From Bacillus massilinigeriensis (lineage in GTDB: Bacteria; Bacillota; Bacilli; Bacillales; Cytobacillaceae): a stretch of 64,000 bases of DNA. The translations under genes and the position numbers were made by a program. The notes beneath the pieces are model-generated. The model did no database searches. It was not told where the DNA came from and saw nothing but the letters and a program-made list of their open reading frames with translations. Positions 26,780 through 35,909 of this stretch are shown in pieces. Positions within the stretch are counted from its first letter, which is position 1. Each line of letters begins with the position of its first letter. The stretch is from contig NZ_LT630337.1 in assembly GCF_900117315.1 (NCBI RefSeq), positions 2,004,761 to 2,068,760 on the forward strand, written 5' to 3'.

Positions 26780-29761
26780 TTAAACCGATTGAATACTGGA
26801 TTTATGCAGCTGAATGACCTCTTTTGGATGAAAACAAGAGATCATATGTTGATGGCATGTAAAGAATAGAATTTGATGTCCCTTTATGTTCTTTAATAGA
26901 TGGATCATTTTCCCTGTTCTAATATGATCAAAATTAACAAAGCTATCATCAATAATAATAGGGAAATGATACTTATGATAAAGCGTAGTTGCTAAGGCCA
27001 ATCTCAAAGAAACATATACTTGCTCTGCTGTCGCTTGACTTAATTCATTTGCTTCAAAAATCATATGGTCCTTCCGTTCAATAAGAAGCCCGCTTCCAAT
27101 ATCTTTTGGATGAATTCGAATGTATTCTTGATCAGTTAAATAGGATAGGTACTCCTCAGCTTTAGCCAGCATACTTGGTAAGCGATCGTTTTTATACTTT
27201 TCCACTGTTTTGGAGAGAAGGTCCTTTGCAAGAGAGATACGAGCCCATTTTCTTGCTTCCTCTGAAAATTGAAACCTCAGCTGTTTAAACCTGTGAAGCA
27301 AGTCCGAATACGTTCCTCCATCCTCTATTAGCTGAATTTGATGCTTAACCTCCGCTGCTTGACTTTGAAGTGATTGAAGCTCCTGCTCAATCCTCTTCAA
27401 TTCCTCCTCTTTATCTAACAACGTCCTATCGACACTTTCTATTTCTAGCATTCTTCTTCTTTCTTCCCCTGAAATTCCGGCTAAGGATAATTGCCTTTCT
27501 AACTCATCAATTCGACTATGAAGTATTATTCGTTTTTCTTCCCTTTTTCCAACCACTCTAAATTCTTCTTCCTTTTCCACACGGGCAAGTTTTAACAATT
27601 TCTCCTTTTCCACCTTTAAATGATTGAGTTCAACCGTCAACTTACTAAGCTCATCCTGCCATTCCTTCAGCTTAGCCTTCTTTTCCTTAAAAGAAATACT
27701 TTTTTCATTTTCTGACTTTAGCCTATTCCTTAATTGATATGCCACTTCTTGAAGATTGCCTGTCTCATTATCCGGGATAAATGTTTTACCCAAAGTAATA
27801 ATCTGATCTTGAATCATTTGAACTTTTTCGATGATTAGCTTTAATTGATATTGAATTTCCTTTCTTTCTCTAACATGTTGTTTCCACTTTTCTAAAAGTA
27901 TAAACGCCTCTGAAAGATGTGTTAGGGCAATTTCATTTGGTAATCCTAGTTCTGTTCCTAATTCAATAAGATTCCTTTCGATTTGCTTCGAATCCCGCTC
28001 CCATTCATCATAAGCTTTGATGATCTTTTCATACTGAATTTCTTGTTGTTCTTTTTTAACGACCCATAGATGATATTGATTTCTCAATTCATCGTCTTTT
28101 TTTAAGGCTTCTTCTATTAAAGTTATATCTCTCCAATTAACTGCGTCTATTTTCCGTGAAAGAGCTCTTTCCTTTTCCTTTAATTTCTCAAGCTCCTGTT
28201 CAATTGTATGATCATTCCGAATAGTAGTCATAAGAATAAAAAGAAAAACCATTATTACTAAGCTTCCAATGGACAACAGGAATTGATTACTATATATTCC
28301 CCATGCAGCAAGGGCCATTAAGAAAATGGCAATAAAGAGGAGAACCATCTGACTTTTCTTTTTTTGCTTTCTTTGTTTATTCCTTTCACGATGGAGGAAG
28401 TCAAATTTCTCTTGAATGCTTTTCTGTTCTAATTGAAGGCCTTCTTGATTGGAAATGGCTTTTACCTGCTCTTTTAACTCCTTCTTTTTTTCCAATGGAA
28501 TTAGTTGAGCCTCAATTGTGGAGGTTCTTTTTTCTATTTCCTCTAATAATCGCCTTTCTTCCACGAACCTTTCATCTAATTCCACCTTTTTGTCCAATAA
28601 TCTTACGTAATCCTTTTGATTCGTTTCTATTTTATCCTTCATTGAAATTCCAGTATTGCATAAAAGAAGAGCTTCCTCATCCATTTCTGTATGGAGCTTT
28701 TCTTTAATTAAGGATACTTCCCGTTCAATAAAGGTTAATCTATCCCGTAGTTTTTGTTCTTCCTGTTTAATTTGTTCTAGTAAAGGGAGCTTTTCAATCG
28801 AGTCATGGATTTCCGCTTCTTTTTGTAGCAAAACTTCATCCGGTTTCACTTCCTCTAAAAAGTCTAGAATAGAATGAATTCTCTCCTCTATACTCTTTAA
28901 TTGCCCCTCATATGGTTTGATGAACTGATCAAGCTGATCTAATCTTTTCATTCCATCAACAGGAAAGTTTAAACCCTCATATGGCAGCAATTCATCAAGT
29001 AAAGCTTGCTCCTCCCTTATTAAAGGAATTAGGTTCTTCCATTTATTTAGCTCTTGAATCTCGATTACCAAGCTCTTATGGATACTTTGAGATTGATATA
29101 TTTTACTTTGTATCTCCTCAATTTCCCGAATAAGCTTTATATATTGGTTATTTTGCTCACCTGCTCGCTGTAAATTGAGCTGAGCCTGTTTTAGCTCTAT
29201 AAGCCTTTCATTTAAAAGTGGCTTCTTTCCATTTGGCTTAAAAGTTAAATCAAGTTCCTTTTGAAGCATCCCTTCTACGTCCATAAGCCTTTCTGAGCCA
29301 AAGGTTCCAGCAGAGAATAGGAACTTGCCTAAGTCCTCATTTTTAAGCAAATGAACATTTTGCAGTCCCTGTAAATTAAAGGAGAAAATCGATTGATACA
29401 TACCCTTATCCATATTTGAAAGAATTTCTTTTAAAAGCTCTTCTCCTCCTATTGTACCATCCTCTAATCTTACCGAGACGTCCCCAGTTGCCTTTCCTTT
29501 CACCCTTTCCACCACAACATTTCCTCTTTGTGGAAGAGTGAATACAAGCTTCCCTCCATAGGAGCTACCTTTTTTCGGCTCAAACCTTAATTCCGTTTGT
29601 TGCCTTGTTGGGAAGCCAAATAATATACTATGGATAAACATCATAATGGTTGATTTTCCAGCTTCATTTTCACCATAAAATACCTGAAAATCATTCAAAT
29701 CCTTGATGATAAAATTTTCTAACCTTCCGTATCCGTATATATGTATTTCTGTTATAAACAT
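26780..29761 (-). CDS. yhaN: Rad50/SbcC-like ATPase YhaN with central membrane hairpin
   Basis: 993 residues. Walker A FYGENEAGKSTI is at about residue 30-41, the signature ELSQATAEQVYVSLRLAL and Walker B FPIIIDDSFVNFD lie near the C-terminus, with two long coiled coils between. At about residues 470-513 the coiled coils are joined by two hydrophobic segments (LLFIAIFLMALAAWGIY and LLSIGSLVIMVFLFILM) with a short loop, where Rad50 and SbcC carry a zinc hook. This predicts membrane attachment at the coil tip. It follows yhaO by 15 nt; together they form an Mre11-Rad50-like pair whose biological role is poorly known. Confidence 0.9.
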   Translation of the reverse strand: MFITEIHIYGYGRLENFIIKDLNDFQVFYGENEAGKSTIMMFIHSILFGFPTRQQTELRFEPKKGSSYGGKLVFTLPQRGNVVVERVKGKATGDVSVRLEDGTIGGEELLKEILSNMDKGMYQSIFSFNLQGLQNVHLLKNEDLGKFLFSAGTFGSERLMDVEGMLQKELDLTFKPNGKKPLLNERLIELKQAQLNLQRAGEQNNQYIKLIREIEEIQSKIYQSQSIHKSLVIEIQELNKWKNLIPLIREEQALLDELLPYEGLNFPVDGMKRLDQLDQFIKPYEGQLKSIEERIHSILDFLEEVKPDEVLLQKEAEIHDSIEKLPLLEQIKQEEQKLRDRLTFIEREVSLIKEKLHTEMDEEALLLCNTGISMKDKIETNQKDYVRLLDKKVELDERFVEERRLLEEIEKRTSTIEAQLIPLEKKKELKEQVKAISNQEGLQLEQKSIQEKFDFLHRERNKQRKQKKKSQMVLLFIAIFLMALAAWGIYSNQFLLSIGSLVIMVFLFILMTTIRNDHTIEQELEKLKEKERALSRKIDAVNWRDITLIEEALKKDDELRNQYHLWVVKKEQQEIQYEKIIKAYDEWERDSKQIERNLIELGTELGLPNEIALTHLSEAFILLEKWKQHVRERKEIQYQLKLIIEKVQMIQDQIITLGKTFIPDNETGNLQEVAYQLRNRLKSENEKSISFKEKKAKLKEWQDELSKLTVELNHLKVEKEKLLKLARVEKEEEFRVVGKREEKRIILHSRIDELERQLSLAGISGEERRRMLEIESVDRTLLDKEEELKRIEQELQSLQSQAAEVKHQIQLIEDGGTYSDLLHRFKQLRFQFSEEARKWARISLAKDLLSKTVEKYKNDRLPSMLAKAEEYLSYLTDQEYIRIHPKDIGSGLLIERKDHMIFEANELSQATAEQVYVSLRLALATTLYHKYHFPIIIDDSFVNFDHIRTGKMIHLLKNIKGHQILFFTCHQHMISCFHPKEVIQLHKSSIQSV

Positions 29762-29776
29762 GTAGTACCTCCTTTC

Positions 29777-31000
29777 TTATTTATTACTTAAAAGCTGCTC
29801 TACAAGGAGATTTTCCGCTTCTTTTAAAAGGGAGACTTTATCTTCAACTGACAATGGATCAATAAATTTACGTGCGGTTGGATGATTAAATAGAGTAGAT
29901 AAACTAGACTCAAAATCCTGATATTCGTCGATTACCTCAAATAATTCATTAAAAAAATCTGCAAGTTTTGAAAGCTCAGACCGATCCCATCGAATTTCTT
30001 CCTCAATTTGAACGGAAACTGGCCAAACAAAACTTTCTTCATCCTTTTCCTCTTCCTGCAAAGCCTCTAACAATTCTTGCTGAAGATCTAGATTCATTTG
30101 TGTATCCTCAAGGTTTGCGCTACGTACGGATAGACGAATTAGATAGCCCATGCCTTCCTGACGAATCGAGTCCATTGACTCTCGACAGCCTTGATAAAGA
30201 AGATGAAAATTATTAAGTGACCTTCCATCTATTTCTAGCTCTAGCCAAATAACATCGGAGGTTTCAACAAATTGAAGCCTTGACCGAGCTTCAGTCAATT
30301 GAACATAATAGCAGCCCTTTATTCCATTCTCCTTCCGATTTCGCCCTTGTATATTACCTGGGTATACAACAGGTGGGGATTCAGATAGAATAGTTCTTTT
30401 ATGGATATGACCTAAAGCCCAGTAATCAAAATCCTTTTCTATTAGTTCTGTTAATTGAAAGGGAGCATAATTGCTATGTTCAGAGTGACCTTCCAAATTT
30501 CCATGAAGAATTCCTATATGAAAATCAGCATTATCTTCCTTTTGATATTCCATGACCTTCCTCTCAACGACATGTCTCTTCGGGTAACTAAATCCATATA
30601 GATGAACTGAGGTACCATCTTTTGAAATATGGGTCATTACCTCCATTTCTTTACCAAAGACCTTTACATTACTCGGCATTTTAAGTTTTGCCCAGGTCCC
30701 ACTTAGATGGTCATGATTCCCATGTATGATATAAGCATTGATATGATGTGATTCAAGACGCTCTAATTCCTTCCTTAACCGAGATTGAGCACGAACGCTG
30801 CGATCCTCTCCATCGAATAAATCTCCTGCTAGAATGATAAAATCAACTTGGTAGTTGATAGCAGCATCTATGATTTTATGAAAAGCAGTAAAGGTGCTTT
30901 CCTGCAACCTCTGAAAGATTTCCTGAGGTAAGTCCTTCCAACCAATCATTGGACTATCTAAATGTAAGTCAGCAGCATGGATAAATGATATTTCTTTCAT
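29777..31000 (-). CDS. yhaO: Mre11/SbcD-like metallophosphoesterase YhaO
   Basis: 407 residues. Calcineurin-like nuclease motifs are complete: ADLHLDSP, LAGDLFDGED, YIIHGNHDHLSG, GILHGN and ALGHIHK. It is the nuclease partner expected for YhaN. ATG 31000 follows GAGGAAAAAA; four more codons upstream are open. The pair lies between the yhaPQ exporter and the yhaM nuclease. Confidence 0.93.
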   Translation of the reverse strand: MKEISFIHAADLHLDSPMIGWKDLPQEIFQRLQESTFTAFHKIIDAAINYQVDFIILAGDLFDGEDRSVRAQSRLRKELERLESHHINAYIIHGNHDHLSGTWAKLKMPSNVKVFGKEMEVMTHISKDGTSVHLYGFSYPKRHVVERKVMEYQKEDNADFHIGILHGNLEGHSEHSNYAPFQLTELIEKDFDYWALGHIHKRTILSESPPVVYPGNIQGRNRKENGIKGCYYVQLTEARSRLQFVETSDVIWLELEIDGRSLNNFHLLYQGCRESMDSIRQEGMGYLIRLSVRSANLEDTQMNLDLQQELLEALQEEEKDEESFVWPVSVQIEEEIRWDRSELSKLADFFNELFEVIDEYQDFESSLSTLFNHPTARKFIDPLSVEDKVSLLKEAENLLVEQLLSNK

Positions 31001-31061
31001 TTTTTTCCTCACATGTTTTTTTATTTATTTTAACACGAAGCGAATACACGTTCTACTTTTA

Positions 31062-31094
31062 TCAAAAAAAAGACTTGCCACATATGGGCAAGCC
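31062..31094 (-). terminator. Terminator after yhaP
   Basis: On the minus strand GCTTGCC pairs with GGCAAGT, followed by T8. It separates yhaQP from yhaONM. Confidence 0.85.
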
Positions 31095-31108
31095 TGTTCA
31101 TAAAAAAG

Positions 31109-32362
31109 CTATTGATTTTTTGTAATCTGCAATGCTTTTTTTATATCCTTGAAGGAGTTTGATTTTCCATACATCAACACTCCACCTTTGTATACCTTTG
31201 CACCAAAGATTGCTAAGATGATGATGGTTAATAACAGAATAGCAATTCCTAAAATAGGCTCCCAAACTGGAAGTGTCAGCATTCCCACCCGCATAAACAT
31301 CAGCATAGGTGTAAAGAATGGAATATATGAAGTAATGGTAATAAAGGTATTATCTGGCTGACCAAGACCAAACATGGCAATCATAAAACCAGCCACAACT
31401 AAAAAGGTCATTGGTGTGATCATTTGCTGGACATCTTCTATACGGCTAACTAATGAGCCCAGAAGTGCCGCCATCGTTGCATATAATAAGTATCCTAGAA
31501 GAGTGAATATGGTTGCGTATATAATCGTTGGAATCGGAATGTCTCCAAACCCAAAGACATCGAAGAATCCACCTTGTAAATCATCTAGATTTCTCTTAAC
31601 AAAAACATATCCCACTATAAAAAATACCGCTAACTGCGTTAAACTTAGTAAGGCAATCGCTAATATCTTTGCAAACATCTGCTTAACCGGTGATACACTT
31701 GAAATTAATATCTCCATGACACGAGAAGATTTTTCTGTAGCAACCTCCATAGCAATCATACTCGCATACATGATTACGGCAAAATAGATAAAGAATAATA
31801 GAAAATAGACAAGACCTCGAGCTTGATTTAATTCTTCTTCGGATTTGGCATTCTTTTCTAGGGCGATTTTTTCAAATGAAACAGGTTCATATAATTTAGT
31901 CAGCTGCTCAGGTGTTAAATTGATTTGTGAAGCAGCCATTTGTGTTTTGACTTGCTGTATAGCCCCTTGTAGTTCTGAAGGGATTTGTGAAGCAGCAATA
32001 GTCATAGATTTATAGGTCGCAATGGGGAGTTTTTCATCGTCCAATGACAGGATTAAAACCCCTTTATATTTTTCTTGCTCTACTGCCTCTTCTGCATCCT
32101 TCAATGATTTTGTATAGGAAGATAATTTAAGATCTTTATTGATTGCATTAACCTGCTGTTTTAGAGGCGTAAAAAGAGCTCCGGTCTCATCAATGACGGC
32201 GATTTTTTCTTGGCCCCCATCTTTATCAAAAAAGGAGATAATATTTTGGATATTTGCTAAACCAACGACAATTAGAACCGTAATTAAGGTCGTAATAAGA
32301 AATTGTTTTGTCTTTAGTTTGGATAAATAAGTATGGAATAAAATAATCCAGAAGTTACTCAT
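31109..32362 (-). CDS. yhaP: NatB-like ABC exporter permease YhaP
   Basis: 417 residues: one N-terminal span, a large extracellular domain (about 50-180), then five to six spans, the ABC-2 permease layout of NatB. Substrate unknown (NatAB exports sodium; others export antibiotics). ATG 32362 overlaps the yhaQ stop (ATGAGTAA), so translation is coupled; GTG 32371 is an alternative. Confidence 0.88.
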   Translation of the reverse strand: MSNFWIILFHTYLSKLKTKQFLITTLITVLIVVGLANIQNIISFFDKDGGQEKIAVIDETGALFTPLKQQVNAINKDLKLSSYTKSLKDAEEAVEQEKYKGVLILSLDDEKLPIATYKSMTIAASQIPSELQGAIQQVKTQMAASQINLTPEQLTKLYEPVSFEKIALEKNAKSEEELNQARGLVYFLLFFIYFAVIMYASMIAMEVATEKSSRVMEILISSVSPVKQMFAKILAIALLSLTQLAVFFIVGYVFVKRNLDDLQGGFFDVFGFGDIPIPTIIYATIFTLLGYLLYATMAALLGSLVSRIEDVQQMITPMTFLVVAGFMIAMFGLGQPDNTFITITSYIPFFTPMLMFMRVGMLTLPVWEPILGIAILLLTIIILAIFGAKVYKGGVLMYGKSNSFKDIKKALQITKNQ

Positions 32363-33254
32363 AGGAAGCACCCACTTTCTCTATAAAAATATCATTTAAA
32401 GAAGGTTCTTCTAACATAAATCTTCTAACAAAACCGTGGCCAACAATTTCCTTCAAAATCTTTTCAGCCACATGCTCGCCTTCTATTTGTAAATGAATTC
32501 CCTCTGGAGTTGTTTTCAGTTTGTATACACCTGGAAAATCCTTTAAATATTCAAGATCAAAGTCAGCATGAATAATAAGGTTTTTCTTCCCAAAAGAACG
32601 CTTGATTTCTTTCAATGACCCTTGTACGACAGGGGTACCCTTTTGTAAAATACATAGGTGCTCACACATTTCTTCAACATGCTCCATCCTATGGCTTGAA
32701 AAAACAATCGTTGTTCCATTTTTCTTTAATTCGATAACCGCATTTTTTAACATTTCAACATTAAGCGGATCAAGTCCACTAAAAGGTTCATCCAAGATTA
32801 AAAGCTTTGGCTTATGTATAACAGAAGCAATAAATTGAATCTTTTGTTGATTCCCTTTTGATAGCTCCTCCACCTTCTTATCAGCATACTCAGGAACCTT
32901 AAACCGTTCAAGCCAATAGTTTAATTCCTTCAGTACATCCTGTTTTTGCATCCCGCGCAATCTCGCTAAATAAACAATCTGTTCCTTCACCTTTAATTTT
33001 GGATACAGTCCTCTTTCCTCAGGTAAGTAACCAATTAGGTGACTAGTAGAGTAATTGATTGGTTTCCCTTGCCATGAGACGGATCCAGAACTTGGATCAA
33101 GTAAACCAAGAATCATCCGGAAAGTAGTCGTTTTCCCGGCTCCATTGGTCCCTAAAAAACCAAAAATTTCGCTCTCGGGTATTTCTATTGATAAATCCTT
33201 CACTGCTGTAAAATCCCCAAAGCGTTTCGTAACATAATCAAGCTGTAGTGACAT
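32355..33254 (-). CDS. yhaQ: ABC exporter ATPase YhaQ
   Basis: 299 residues. Walker A GTNGAGKTTTF, signature LSKGNQQKIQF, Walker B LLILDEPFSGLDP and the switch His in VFSSHRMEH are intact. The C-terminal 80 residues form the regulatory domain usual in NatA-like ATPases. First gene of the yhaQ-yhaP pair. Confidence 0.92.
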   Translation of the reverse strand: MSLQLDYVTKRFGDFTAVKDLSIEIPESEIFGFLGTNGAGKTTTFRMILGLLDPSSGSVSWQGKPINYSTSHLIGYLPEERGLYPKLKVKEQIVYLARLRGMQKQDVLKELNYWLERFKVPEYADKKVEELSKGNQQKIQFIASVIHKPKLLILDEPFSGLDPLNVEMLKNAVIELKKNGTTIVFSSHRMEHVEEMCEHLCILQKGTPVVQGSLKEIKRSFGKKNLIIHADFDLEYLKDFPGVYKLKTTPEGIHLQIEGEHVAEKILKEIVGHGFVRRFMLEEPSLNDIFIEKVGASYE

Positions 33255-33400
33255 ACGTTAGCCCCCTTTTTTAATCAATTCTTATTACGATTGTAGTTGA
33301 AAAAAGTTCCAAATAAGAAAGAAAAATCCCTTTACACTTAATGATAAATTATGCAAGAATAATAGTAAACTATCAGAAAATTAAAAATGGGGTGTATTTT

Positions 33401-33586
33401 GTGAACACGTATAAATTAACTGTATTTGAACCGAATGGAGAGAAATTACTTGATGAATCGTTCCAAGCAAATGATGATCAAGAAGCGAAAAATTTAGGTG
33501 AAAAGCTACTAGAGGAAAAAAACTACTCTGAAAAAACTCATCGTTGTACATCACCAAAAGGAAAGCTTATTTTATTTCATCCTTAA
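33401..33586 (+). CDS. yhzD: YhzD-like small protein
   Basis: 61 residues: TYKLTVFEPNGEKLLDESF, a Glu/Lys-rich middle and the ending HRCTSPKGKLILFHP. Begins with GTG 33401; GGGGTG lies about 7-11 nt upstream. A longer frame starting at 33341 has no ribosome site. Function unknown; divergent from yhaQ as in B. subtilis. Confidence 0.82.
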   Translation: MNTYKLTVFEPNGEKLLDESFQANDDQEAKNLGEKLLEEKNYSEKTHRCTSPKGKLILFHP

Positions 33587-33590
33587 ACTT

Positions 33591-33623
33591 AAAAAGAGGC
33601 TGATAAAAAATCAGCCTCTTTTG
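33591..33623. terminator. Bidirectional terminator
   Basis: AAAAGAGGCTGA / TCAGCCTCTTTT, 7-nt A-rich loop, between convergent yhzD and yhaR. Confidence 0.93.
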
Positions 33624-33625
33624 CA

Positions 33626-34417
33626 TTACTTACCAATAAAATTTGGTTTTCTCTTTTCTAAGAATGCTGCAATTCCTTCAGCATGGTCCTGCGTTTGTCT
33701 CATTTTTAATTGACCGTATTTTTCTAATTCTAATATTTTTAATAAATCTGGGCGATTATTTTCTGCTAAGATCTTTTTCGTTCTAATCATCGCTTGAACC
33801 GGCTGATTTAGCCATTCATCTAGCTTACGATTCAAAGCATTCTCCAGTCCATCCTCCGCCACTTCATGAACCACACCTTTAAGCTTCGCTTCATCAGCCG
33901 TTTGCACCTTTCCTTCCCAAATAAGATGCTTGGCTTGATCTTCACCTAGCATTTTGTCTAAGAAGAAATGTGCCCCTCCATCAGGGATAAGTCCAATACC
34001 GATAAAATTCATGGCCAATTTACTGTTTTTATCTGCAAGTATGTAGTCAGTTGCTAAAGCCAAGCTTAAACCAAGTCCAGCTGCAGCACCCTTAATTGCA
34101 CTTATTGTGAGCTTTGGTAAACAATATAGGGTAACAACCAGGTCACTCAGGCTCTCCATAATTGGCGCGAAATCGCTTTCATCCCCTTCTGAAAGCATAG
34201 ACTTAATATCACCGCCAGATGAGAAGGCCCGACCACTACCTGTTAATACAACAATATCAATATCATCATTTGTGCTGATTTCCTTAAGCTTAACTCCCAA
34301 TTCTTTAATCATTTGTTGGTCTAGAGCATTTAGGCTTTCTGGTCTATTCATTTCCACCCTAGCCACACGACCTTGAACAACCACATTTACTGTGCTTGTA
34401 GGACTTTCCGTATTCAA
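33626..34417 (-). CDS. yhaR: Enoyl-CoA hydratase/isomerase family protein YhaR
   Basis: 263-residue crotonase-fold enzyme. Oxyanion-hole segments GSGRAFSSGGDIKSM and AIKGAAAGLGLSLALATDY are present; the second catalytic position (GLIPDGGAHFFL) carries Asp rather than the Glu of true hydratases, so isomerase or other crotonase chemistry is equally possible. TTG 34417 is 6 nt after GGAGGGG. Confidence 0.88.
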   Translation of the reverse strand: MNTESPTSTVNVVVQGRVARVEMNRPESLNALDQQMIKELGVKLKEISTNDDIDIVVLTGSGRAFSSGGDIKSMLSEGDESDFAPIMESLSDLVVTLYCLPKLTISAIKGAAAGLGLSLALATDYILADKNSKLAMNFIGIGLIPDGGAHFFLDKMLGEDQAKHLIWEGKVQTADEAKLKGVVHEVAEDGLENALNRKLDEWLNQPVQAMIRTKKILAENNRPDLLKILELEKYGQLKMRQTQDHAEGIAAFLEKRKPNFIGK

Positions 34418-34576
34418 ATGAAACCCCTCCTCCGTTTGATACTTTGATTATAAATGTTTTTTGTTAGGAATTGAACCACTTTCTGAATTATTGAAAAAAT
34501 TATAAAACGGGATTTTCAAAAACGATAATTTCCATACTGTGGTATGACAAAATTTGATACTTTCTTATTTTTTAAA

Positions 34577-35135
34577 AAGGCTGTGTTAAACTTGAATGTT
34601 GATTTCCGTTCCAGGCGCGAGCGGTTCGCGGGCTTGACGGGGAGCTTACCTCTAGCTAACACTCCTGCGGGGTCTCCCCTGCCACGTTTTCCCGCAGGAC
34701 GTTGAAAAGGCTTCATTGAAATCACACCGCACGATAAAAATGCTTTAGCACTTTTAGAGGACATTGAAAAGACTCCATTGAAACCACACCGCACGATAAA
34801 AATGCTTTAGCATTTTTAGAGGACATTGAAAAGGCTTCATCGAAATCACATCGCACGATAAAAATGCTTTAGCATTTTTAGAGGACATTGAAAAGGCTTC
34901 ATCGAAATCACACCGCACGATAAAAATGCTTTAGCATTTTTAGAGGACATTGAAAAGGCTTCATCGAAATCACACCGCACGATAAAAATGCTTTAGCATT
35001 TTTAGAGGACATTGAAAAGGCTTCATCGAAATCACACCGCACGATAAAAATGCTTTAGCATTTTTAGAGGAGTCTTCACGCCTGAAACGTAGATCAACAT
35101 GTCTTAATATCAACAATGAACTATAACACAGCCTT
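34577..35135. mobile_element. MITE-like non-coding element interrupted by a tandem array
   Basis: Ends are inverted: AAGGCTGTGTTA at 34577 and TAACACAGCCTT at 35124. Inside, 22-bp arms at 34596-34617 and 35079-35100 match at about 19 positions in inverted orientation, and GC-rich stretches (CCTGCGGGGTCTCCC, CCCGCAGGA) form a long hairpin, the form of a non-coding repeat common in Bacillaceae. The usual continuity between CCCGCAGGA and GGAGTCTTCACGCC is broken by six 62-bp repeats. No coding capacity. Confidence 0.75.
34701..35072. repeat. Six tandem 62-bp repeats
   Basis: Units begin at 34701, 34763, 34825, 34887, 34949 and 35011 without spacers. Units 4-6 are identical; units 1-3 differ by a few bases. 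Each unit holds the hairpin AAAAATGC-ttta-GCATTTTT and the sequence CACCGCACGAT. Confidence 0.95.
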
Positions 35136-35139
35136 AAAA

Positions 35140-35866
35140 TCAAAACCACCAGTGTGAACTGGTGGTTTGCTCTGCGGCTGAAAGCCTCTTTTACCGGCCT
35201 CGGCCTAAAAGGCCCACTGAAAGGGTTTCCCTTCTGCACCACATTCACACACCAATTCTAAAGAATTTCTTTATTTCTTCCGATTTTTTTCCCCCGTAAA
35301 TGGGTCAAATTCTTCGAACAACGTTAACTGGTCGGCCATATAATCTTCTTTTAGCTGATTTCTAATATATTCTTGTATTTGTTTCTTATTTCTGCCCACT
35401 GTATCGACGTAGAAACCTCGACACCAGAATTTCCGATTTCCATATCGATATTTCAAATTTGCATGTCGATCAAATATCATCAGACTACTTTTCCCTTTTA
35501 GGTAACCCATGAATTGGGATACACTTAATTTGGGTGGGATACTAACTAACATGTGAATATGATCCGGACAGGCATTTGCTTCATGAATGACTACACCTTT
35601 CCTTTCACATAAATCTCTTATTATTTGTCCAATACTCTTTTTGTATTTTCCATAAATAATCTGCCGTCTGTATTTTGGCGCAAAGACGATGTGATACTTA
35701 CAATTCCATGTTGTATGTGCTAAACTGTTCATGTCCTTCATAGGGCATACCTCCTTCTTGGCGAGATGAAGTGGTCGGGAAACCAACTTTATCCTACCAT
35801 GAAGTGAGGTTTTTTTGTTACCACGCTATAAGCTTTCTGGAACCCCCGGCATAGCCAGGGGTTTTC
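35140..35866 (-). mobile_element. IS200-type insertion sequence (single tnpA)
   Basis: Contains one Y1 transposase gene and no tnpB. Subterminal hairpins typical of IS200/IS605 ends are AACCACCAG/CTGGTGGTT at 35144-35168 and AACCCCCGGC...CCAGGGGTTTT at about 35839-35863. Exact ends are not defined because such elements lack terminal inverted repeats. It abuts the MITE-like element. Confidence 0.8.
35271..35741 (-). CDS. tnpA: IS200/IS605-family TnpA transposase
   Basis: 156 residues, full length for a Y1 HUH transposase. The HUH motif is PDHIHMLV, the N-terminal WNCKYHIVFAPKYRR is typical of IS200, and the catalytic Tyr is in QEYIRNQ. ATG 35741 follows AAGGAGG. It appears intact. The enzyme excises and inserts single-stranded DNA circles at specific short targets. 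Confidence 0.94.
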   Translation of the reverse strand: MKDMNSLAHTTWNCKYHIVFAPKYRRQIIYGKYKKSIGQIIRDLCERKGVVIHEANACPDHIHMLVSIPPKLSVSQFMGYLKGKSSLMIFDRHANLKYRYGNRKFWCRGFYVDTVGRNKKQIQEYIRNQLKEDYMADQLTLFEEFDPFTGEKNRKK

Positions 35867-35874
35867 TAAACCAT

Positions 35875-35909
35875 CAAAAAAAAGGGCCCTTACCTAGTAA
35901 GGGTCCCTT
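35875..35909 (-). terminator. Terminator overlapping the hemZ stop
   Basis: On the minus strand GGGACCCTTAC pairs with GTAAGGGCCC around a 3-nt loop and is followed by T8. Confidence 0.88.

Noticed and set aside
34701..35072. 62-bp repeats considered as a CRISPR array
   Set aside because: Repeats are contiguous with no variable spacers, and no cas genes are near.
34516..35248. Two open frames of about 92 codons across the MITE-like element
   Set aside because: They are written by the palindromic and tandem repeats, have no ribosome sites and no sensible protein composition.
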